Source: Apostichopus japonicus (taxonomy: Eukaryota; Echinodermata; Holothuroidea; Aspidochirotida; Stichopodidae). From it: 64,000 bases of DNA. The number at the start of each line of letters is the position of its first letter. Position 1 is the stretch's first letter. Position numbers and translations under genes: made by a program. This document shows positions 56,196 through 64,000 of this stretch, piece by piece. The notes under the pieces are model-generated. The model saw nothing but the letters and a program-made list of their open reading frames with translations. It did not search any database and was not told where the DNA came from. The stretch spans positions 16,526,111-16,590,110 of the forward strand of contig NC_092576.1 in NCBI RefSeq assembly GCF_037975245.1, read 5' to 3'.

Positions 56196-57716
56196 AGCGG
56201 GAGTCCAGAGGGTTTGGTTAGGTGGGAAGGTAACCAATTGCCTGGTACATCACAATGTTCACAATGCATTCCTCTATATGAAACCTGACGATTGGCAAAC
56301 CGACTGTGGTGGATGTGGCTGGGAGAGCAATTTTAAAGTCACCTAATAGCTAACCTAGAGCAGCTTTCATGGTAACCACATCAAAGTAAGAACAATGTGT
56401 CAGGTATGGCCCCAAGAGCAACAAATGGCCATCGCCAGTAATTATTGGTGGTGGGGTACCCCTGCCAGTGATCTATAATTGACCCCTCACGGCTGACCTA
56501 GGTCAGCTCATGAGGTAACCACTTGAAACCTACTGGTAAATGTTGGTTAGGACTTCAGATACAAGGGATGGGCATTGCCAGTAATTTTTATTGGTGGGGT
56601 ACCCCTGACAGTAGACCCCCAATATGCCCATCCCCTCATTGACCTAGGTGAGCTCATGATTTGACCAGTTGAAACCTACAGGAAAATGATAGGTATCACT
56701 TCATATGTAAGGATGGGCATTTCCAGTATTTTTTATTGGTGGGCCACCACTGCCAGAGTCCGCCCATCCCTTACATATAGAATCCTGTCAATAATTTTCC
56801 AGTAGTTTTCAACTGGTTAAATCATGAGCTGACCTAGATCAATGAGGGGGGGGGGATTGGGGGTCTACTGGCAGGGGTACCCCACTAATATAAATTACTG
56901 GAAATGCCCATCCCTTACATATATAGAGTCCTGCCAATCATTTTACAGTAGTTTTCAACCGGTTACCTCATGAGCTAATCTAGGTCAATGGGGATTGGCA
57001 TTTTGGGGGTCTACTGGCAGGGTTACCCCACCAATGTAAATGACTGGAAATGCCCATCCCTTACATATGAAGTGATACCTATCATTTTCCAGTAATTTTT
57101 CAACTGGTTATCTCATGAGCTGACCTAGGTCAATGAGGGAATGGGCATTTTGGGGGTCTACTGGCAGGGGTACCCCCCCCAATATAAATTACTGGAAATT
57201 CCCATCCCTTACATATGAAGTGATACCATTTTCCAGTAGTTTGCAACTGGTTACATCATGAGCTCATCTAGGTCAATGGGGGATGGGCATTTTGGGGGTC
57301 TACTGGCAGGGGTACCCCACCAAAAAAAATTACTGGCAATGCCCATCCCTTGTATCTGAAGCCCTAACCAACATTTTCCAGTAGGTTTCAAGTGGTTACC
57401 TCATGAGCTGACCTAGGTCAGCCTTGAGGGGTCAATTATAGATCACTGGCAGGGGTACCCCACCGCCAATTATTACTGGCGATGGCCATTTGTTGCTCTT
57501 GGGGCCATACCTGACATATTGTACTTACTTTGATGTGTTACCATGAAAACTGATCTAGGTTAGCTATCAGGTGACTTTAAAATTGCTCTCCCAGCCACAC
57601 CCACCACAGTCGGTTTGCCAGTCGTCTGGTTTCATATACAGGATTGCACTGTGAACATTGTGATGTACAAGGCAATTGGTTACCTTCCCAGCTAACCAAA
57701 CCCTCTTGGATCCCGG
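56196..57716. mobile_element. Foldback element with about 144-base unit arrays, nested in copy B
   Basis: Outer ends are inverted: CCAGAGGGTTTGGTTAGGTGG near 56,205 and CCAGCTAACCAAACCCTCTTGG near 57,690. They continue inward through GGCTGGGAGAGCAATTTTAA and its reverse (57,577-57,596) into arrays of about 144-base units. About three units run forward (56,430, 56,571, 56,706) and five run reversed (about 56,763, 56,907, 57,051, 57,202, 57,341). The turn is near 56,755. No clear target duplication was found. The 94-residue and 74-residue frames at 56,062-56,346 and 57,567-57,791 (minus) read the same terminal repeat from the two sides and are not genes. Confidence 0.8.
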
Positions 57717-58982
57717 TCTATTGGGATCATTATTAACATGATTAACATAATTATTAAGCTTTGAGAAATAACTTGGTGTTATGCTGTGCAAAGCTAATAA
57801 TAATTTGGTAAAGCTGCTATTCCTGGCTTATAATTTGAGGGACCTAGATTTAAATGTATACCTCCCAATATGTTATAAAATTTTAATGTAAATGTATGTT
57901 TATGATAATGTGAGTTATCATGTGCTATATCTGTATCTGTGCTTACACGTATATCATATTTTCTGTTCACAGGTCAATAATGGTGCAGATTTTGGCTTCC
58001 TGAAGACAAGTGGGAGGCCATTTGTAGTTAAGAGAAACACTCTTTGTTCGTGAAGACTTAACTGGTGTCGATTTGGGGTACCACTTTAAAACGAAAGTCA
58101 TGAGGAACCCTTGCCCAAGATTCTACTTTGCATTATTGTGCAGTGCTATACTTTTGCGATTCATGTTTGATCCATTAACTTGTCTTAACTTTGTTGGAAA
58201 AAAATCAGATTTTCAGATTTTATTTACAGTGATTTCTTCTCTATCTGTCGAAAGTCAGCCTTTTGTAGACATCAGAAGTTTTATCAGAAATAAATACTGC
58301 CAACGTACACATTATTTGTGTTTCTTCTGCTCTCTATTCTTTCAGTGATGCTAGTCAGTGAAACTAGTCGGGTTTAATTCTTTCAGTGATTCTATTCAGT
58401 GCAACTAGTCAGTCGATACCGACTAAGAAAGGTTAGTCGGGAGAGGCACCATCCTGACTAATGTAAAACCTGCTATAAACTAGTCGGTGGCTCATATAAA
58501 TTAGTCGGTAAAGACCGACTAATGTCACCAACTAATGTAACTGACTAATATACATTTACCGACTAAGAAATTGTTGATCGACTAAGCTGACGGACTAAGA
58601 TGACCGACTAAGAAATCCAACTGCCTAAGGAATAAATTAGTCGGTATAGCAACTGACTAAGGCTATGTTAGTCGGGAGAGGCACCAGATGGACTAACGTT
58701 ATGTTAGTCGGTGAACCAATTTAGTACTGTCCTTATTATGGGATTGAATGATTGACTTCATATTATTCGTGTAGCTGTAGCTGACTTTCGCGGCGTTTAT
58801 GTTAAATATTTTTGGAGCTTTTGGTCTCGAGGGAAGAACTTTGTTATTAACTTGAGGAAAGTACCTCCTACATTTGTTTTTTACGTCCATACTGAATGAA
58901 CCAGATGTTTTTCCTAGTGCGGGTTCTCTTTTGTGCGCTCGGCGTAAGCTACCTTGTTTAGTAGTAGTATGTTGAGTTTCAT

Positions 58983-59193
58983 CTATCCGATCTGCTCAGT
59001 GATTAACCTCCGCCACGTATTACGATCTTGCGCAAGGTGTATTGCTTCCTCAAAATTGTTAATATTCACGTCCTTAAATTGCGACTTTATTTTTCCAAGC
59101 AAGGTAGTCACGGGCCTTCCTACTGTTTTATCAGTATGTCTCAGTGCTTGTCTTAAAGCAACCTTTGCAGGAGCTACCTTGTTTTGGTTGGGT
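58983..59193 (-). pseudogene. C-terminal fragment of a LINE-type reverse transcriptase
   Basis: Read on the minus strand, the frame gives KVALRQALRHTDKTVGRPVT, then IKSQFKD, NNFEEAIHLAQDR and NTWRRLITEQ before a TAG at 58,983-58,985. A basic GRP segment followed about 30 residues later by LAQDRxxWRRLI is the usual close of non-LTR retrotransposon polyproteins. The frame is cut upstream by a TAA at about 59,190, and no reverse transcriptase core is found further upstream (59,200-59,430), so this is a fragment of about 68 codons. It lies about 260 bases from the damaged end of copy B. Confidence 0.62.
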
Positions 59194-59752
59194 TAATTGT
59201 GTGGATTCTGTGTATCCACTAGATTTCAATAAAATAATATATAAAGCCCAAGTCACATCGGACACAGAATCTAAGTCGTACATACCTACATAACTGCATA
59301 GAAATCCAGATCGTTGCATACTGATGAACCTAGTACACCACCACTCAGTATCCAAGAACTCGCTAACATTAAGGAAACTTCGCATGTGAAAACATTCGAG
59401 AATCGTACGAGAAACTGAATTCACAGCAAAGTGACATACACTTCCACTAAAATGTATGGATATGACGATATATATCAGGATGTTATGCTGCTGTTATATT
59501 GTCATGAGAAGGTATTGATAAGAAAATATATTTTATTCACTCCTCTAAAGACTTTTGAAAATTGTATATGGGAGAGAGATTTTGGACGTCACGTCAGAGT
59601 TACAAAAAGGTGACGGGGGTTAGGGGAGTCAACCCATTGTCAGTGGTTGTACACCAGCTTTGTGTATTGCATGCAGCTAGACATACCATTCTTTTGTTAG
59701 ATCTAAATCTTACCAGTTTTGTCTTTTTAGTTTGAATTATGTAAAACATATT

Positions 59753-60775
59753 GATTTTTTTTTTCGAGTTGTGTTGCATACCACATTGAATCTTTCAAAT
59801 TCAAAGTAGCAAAGGGTCTTTTTATATAATTTCAAATTTTAACATACTTTTTAAAATAAAGGTCATTGGAGATCACGAATGGTCATTTTCTGAAAATGTA
59901 AATAGGTGCTACTTCTTCTAGACCTTTCGTCCAAACTTGCTGAATAGTTGTAGATATAACGTTTGAAAGGTGGTGAACCAAAGTTATTCAGGAAATTTTT
60001 ATGGCGTTATGCGAGGGTACTAAACAGATCGTTCTGTATAACATTTTAAGTTGTAATGTGTTCTTGGACAGCTTATAGGTTAACATCCCTGTGTCAAAGG
60101 TAGTGGAAGTATCCCACGAAAGTTCAACAGAACTTTCTATAATTGAAAGTATATTCGGATATCACCATATAATAATAAGGGTTGTTTAATGTATAGTTTC
60201 ATTTCATCATTTATACGTCACCTTACGAACGAACAACCGAGGGAAGATAACTGAACGATGAGTGAAACGCAACAAAGATATTTGAAGTGAAACAGATGTT
60301 TGTATTATTTCAGGTAGACTGACTTGAACATTAAAAATTAAATAAAATTAACAGCCTAAGAGATTTTTCAAAATGGAAACGTAAAAGAAAGTTGAGTATT
60401 TAAGTGCATATGATTAGGAACCCTCTTGGTTGGATAAAATATTGCTATTATCTTCTAAAATTATGCAAGTTTTAGGTAATTATTCACCAGGTACTCTATT
60501 GTAAATTAATAGCCTAGCAGACTTTGCAAAATGGAAACGAGAATAAAAGTTAAGTATTTAATTGCATATGATTAAGAACCCTCTTTACTGCATACAATAG
60601 CTGCTTAAAAACACTCAATATCCTGTTTATAAGAACTAGTGGGCGGTTTGTATCACTTTCACACTTTACCTAACAGAGTGATCTCTTTGGGCTGTGTTAC
60701 AGTGCATATATAAAGGAAGAACACAAATAACTCAACCATTTTACTGTTATGTATCTCTGTCTGAAGCATACTCCC
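59753..60775 (+). repeat. Diverged direct repeat, copy 1
   Basis: Matches 61,478-64,000. Landmarks in order are GTTGCATACCACATTGAATC (59,772), GAAAGGTGGTGAACCAAAG, CCCACGAAAGTTCAACAGAAC, GATAACTGAACGATGAGTGAAA, and a block with GTATTTAAGTGCATATGATTA (60,394). That last block is repeated about 160 bases later. It ends with AACTCAACCATTTTACTG. No gene was recognised. Confidence 0.8.
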
Positions 60776-61477
60776 CGTGAAGAAAAAGGCGTGAAGTTGA
60801 CGGACTAATTCAGTTTTGGGCAAGATTAATATTCGTATTAATATTAATATTAATAACAGAAAAGAAGAAGAGTTCCTGACACGCAATCGTTTTGCATCAA
60901 AAGTATAATATTGTGAGGATTCGCTGTAAGGTTTTTCTGTGGGGATACCAGTAGTTTAAAGGTAAAACATATGTTTTCGTTTTAAATCTGTATAGTTAAT
61001 ATGTATAACATGTAGGCAGAATTATAGTATTTAATATGTCGTAGTTCAAGAAAATGGTAGAAAAAAAGCATTTGTGCGCAATTATCTTTCTGTAGCTATG
61101 CCATTTTTCGAGGTTTTACTAATTAAAATATGCAAAATCTATGGAAAAGTTTTTTTTCAAAGTTGTAATCATGATAACAAATTAACAATGATGTTCTTCC
61201 AACAAATATGCATGCACAGCACACCTTTCAAATCACATATCTACTGTACGGCTATATTGCGTGCAGGATAGTATAGAGGAACGTACGTACAATATTAGTG
61301 TGTTACTAATGTCAGTTGGTTTATTAGTCGTCGTTAAATGCATATGTTATAGTAAGAACGTTTATAGTCCTGGCTTATCGTTGCATAATTAGCCAATTTG
61401 CTGACGAGAATGTTCTTCCTTTTGCATAAGTTTTTCAAGATCCGAGACGTTATTCTCGCAAAATAAGTTTGGCATAT

Positions 61478-64000
61478 GTTTTTCGACTTGTGTTGCATAC
61501 CACATTGAATCTTGTAAATTCAAAGTAGCAAAGGTTTTTTATATCTGCACGAGTTCAAATTTTAAACAAGATCGACGAAACTTGTAAACTTGTCTCCAGA
61601 ATGTTTTCCTATTACCATAAAGGAAATAGCGAAGTTGTGCAATGCAGAAAAAAATATTTATAGGGAAAGTATACATCCTGGTAAACAAAACGAGCAATCA
61701 TTATACAAAAAAAAGGTAAGTCACACCAGCAATTGCACCGAAAATGTCAAAGATATACTTTACAGGTTAAGTTCACGAGAAGGGAGGATCACATTTCTAT
61801 CCCCAGAAATATCGGCACCAAAAAAGAGAGTCAATAACTTACCTTAATTTTTCATTTGAATGGAGTCATTCAAAGATAAGTTTATTCCATGTGACGTTTA
61901 TTCCGTGTGAGAACTTGACGTAGCCTTTTGTTCAGAAATAAATTATCGTAGGCTAGTCTTGCAATCTTATCGGTAAGCTTTCTTTCTAACTATTTACATT
62001 GTAGCAATGGAAATGGCATTACAAATAATTATTGAATAACCTTTATATATTCTGCTTTCCAATTTTATTTCATTAACTAATTAACAATTTAACTGCAATA
62101 CCAATATTAGAAAAGATGATACTCTAAAATCAAATGGTATTAAACAAAAGTAGTAGTATTTTATGGAAGACATGCAAAGGGAACTAGAAAATGAAATAGC
62201 AAGTCAGTTAAGGTTATTCGATTTTGCTAACACTGTGTGTAATGGTTGATGTAAACTTGCTGAGGTTTGAAAGGTCTAAATTTATCAGTGATTATAATAA
62301 TATCTTGACGTAAGTGGTTAACTTATCACGTCAGTCAGCTGAACCTTTTAGCTGTGTTATAGCTATCGCGCAATTTTGCCGACTTTCTATCACTTTTTGC
62401 CACCGTGTTTGACCAACTGTCGTTTCGTCAATTTTCATTCCATTTGGCTGAAAATGTCGCTGAAATTTATAAATTTGAGCGTCCGTTGAGGGCCATTCTC
62501 TGAAAACGTAAAAAATGCCACTCCTTCTTGAGCTTTTGTCCAAATTTGCTGAAATATTGTGGATATTAAGTTTGAGTGGTGGTGAACCAAATCTGTGAGG
62601 AACATTTCATTGTCGTCATTGAGGGCCCAAAACAAGGCGTTCTGTATTTTTTTCAGTTATGATGCAACGTAGGCCACAGCTAATGCAATGATCGATATGA
62701 CTTAAATGTCGTGATTGGTTTGTGTGAATTATGTTTTCCTACATGCGATCAATATTTTGCATATGAAGATAATTGGAGGTCTTGAGCGATCATTTTCTGA
62801 AAATGTAAAAAAAGGGGTACTTCTTCTAGTTCTTTTGTCCAAATTTGCCGAATTGTTGTGGATATAACGTTTGAAAGGTGGTGATCCAAAGTTATTCAGG
62901 AAAGTTTTATGTCGTTATGTGAGGGTACAAAACAGGGCGTTCTGTATAAAATTTTCAGTTGTAAATGTACTCTTGGACAGCTTATAAGTTGAAACCCCTG
63001 TGTCAAATGTAGTGGAAGTGTCCCACGAAAGTTCAACAGAACTTTCCATACAAGTATATGCGGATATCACCATTTAAAAATAGGGGTTGTTTAATGTATA
63101 GTTTCATTTCATCATGATACGTCACTTTACGTGCGAACAACCGTGGAAAGATAACTGAACGATGAGTGAAACACAACAAAGATATTTGAAGTGACACAGA
63201 TGATTGCAATATTTCAGGGAAACTGACTTGAACATGCAGACACTGGAAATCTTGGAGGTTACTGGATCAGGTTTCTATTTGGATACTTTCACGTAATGAA
63301 TATTTTAACGGTACGTGTCGTAAGCACGTATAGTAAATCCGGAAGCCAATGTAAATCTTTAAAAATATGTTTGATGTGACAATACTTTTTAGATGATGAA
63401 ACTATTCATGCAGCGGTATTTTGAAGGCGTTAAAGTTGAGCGATTTCAATATGTGGACGACGTGTATAATTTTCTCAGTGGCTTTACGATTCAAATATTT
63501 GTCAATATTACCGATATTTCGAATGTACAAGAGAGATGGTCGGATGACATTTAATATGTGTGCTTCGTTGTCATAGAAGAATAAAAAATTAATACGTTTC
63601 TTGCCTAATATACTTTTCAATATGGAACAAAAAAGAAAGTTAAGTATTTAAGTGCATATGATTAAGAACCATCTTGGCTGCAAACAATATTGCTATCATC
63701 TTTCAAAATAAGTTTTATGTAATTATTCACCAGCTATTATATTGTAAATTATTAGTCTAACAGATTTTTCAAAATGGAAACGAGAATGAAAGTTGAGTTA
63801 TTAAGTGCATATGATTCAGAACCCTCTTGGCTACATACAATAGTTGCTAAAAATACTTAATATCCTTTTCATAAGAACTAGTTGACGGTTTGTATAACTT
63901 TCACACTTTACCTAGCAGAGTGATCGCTTGAGCTGTGTTACAGTGCATGTATATACAGGAAGAACACAAATAACTCAACCATTTTACTGTTATGTATCTC
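61478..64000 (+). repeat. Diverged direct repeat, copy 2 (runs off the window)
   Basis: Same landmarks as 59,753-60,775: GTTGCATACCACATTGAATC at 61,492, GAAAGGTGGTGATCCAAAG near 62,873, CACGAAAGTTCAACAGAACTTTCC, then the GTATTTAAGTGCATATGATTA block near 63,643. Two stretches absent from copy 1 interrupt it: about 61,563-62,760 and about 63,235-63,615. A third partial match to the same region lies inside the first of these (62,485-62,655). Confidence 0.75.
61600..61714 (+). CDS. Possible isolated exon, unrecognised
   Basis: Preceded by CTTGTCTCCAG and ending at AAAAAAGgtaagt, a good splice-donor context. Between them the frame stays open with PITIKEIAKLCNAEKNIYRE, then a short Lys-rich end. 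The pyrimidine tract is weak, there is no recognisable domain, and no partner exons were identified. It lies in the stretch specific to copy 2 of the terminal duplication. Confidence 0.2.

Larger units (their letters stand above)
53963..58724 (+). mobile_element. CACTA-like DNA transposon, copy B
   Basis: Direct copy of 45,856-50,358 beginning CACTGAAAAAATAAACTAG. It is collinear except for four differences: it lacks the nested MITE, has a solo LTR (54,838-55,403), keeps a fuller nested inverted array, and has a degraded right tip. Where copy A ends AATTTAAGTTTTCAGTG, this copy reads AATTTAGTACTGTCC. Loss of that terminal repeat should make it immobile. The right border is therefore approximate. 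Confidence 0.75.

Noticed and set aside
56062-56346. 94-codon frame with an MKPDDWQT-like peptide seen three times (also 47,993-48,277 and 57,567-57,791)
   Set aside because: The shared peptide is simply the terminal inverted repeat of the foldback element read from either side; the upstream parts are unrelated.

Overview
This is eukaryotic, repeat-dominated, AT-rich DNA. No complete protein-coding gene, rRNA or tRNA could be recognised in 64 kb. The style is long (TA)n tracts, short inverted-repeat transposons of hAT type, CACTA-like elements and LINE 3' ends. Together with the frequent AGGCCTA-type words, it suggests a marine invertebrate, possibly a non-vertebrate deuterostome such as an echinoderm. 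That assignment is an inference with low confidence.

Layout. 1-1,636: single-copy flank with two weak tandem repeats. 1,837-20,817 and 24,687-42,642: the two arms of one giant inverted repeat (about 19.0 and 18.0 kb), collinear along their whole length and about 98% identical in a sampled stretch. They surround a 3.87 kb spacer that contains a LINE/SINE-like 3' end. All four arm ends abut (TA)n microsatellites and share a short CTTAGGTTTACC module. Each arm carries the same older insertions: two copies of a GACGCAC-ended MITE, a minisatellite foldback element with an 8-bp target duplication, two direct hAT-like MITEs whose target duplications are swapped, and a third hAT-like MITE. Differences between the arms (a 645-bp and a 57-bp duplication, a 317-bp deletion, an 83-bp indel, a 44-bp LINE tail insertion) account for nearly all of the 1,025-bp difference in length.

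42,796-45,855 shows nothing recognisable. 45,856-50,358 and about 53,963-58,724 are two direct copies of a CACTA-like DNA transposon with GACTAA/TTAGTC subterminal repeats. Each contains a nested inverted array of about 144-bp units and exon-like remnants. Copy A carries a MITE that copy B lacks, and copy B carries a solo LTR that copy A lacks, so each serves as the empty site for the other. Between them lie a three-unit satellite of about 245 bp and another (TA)n tract. 58,983-59,193 (minus) is the C-terminal tail of a LINE-type reverse transcriptase. 59,753-64,000 is a diverged direct duplication that runs off the window.

The most informative observations are the giant palindrome, the composite hAT structure with matching inner and matching outer target duplications (a signature expected from integration of a circle or from composite transposition), and the reciprocal empty sites that date the insertions. 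No functional multi-gene system was found.
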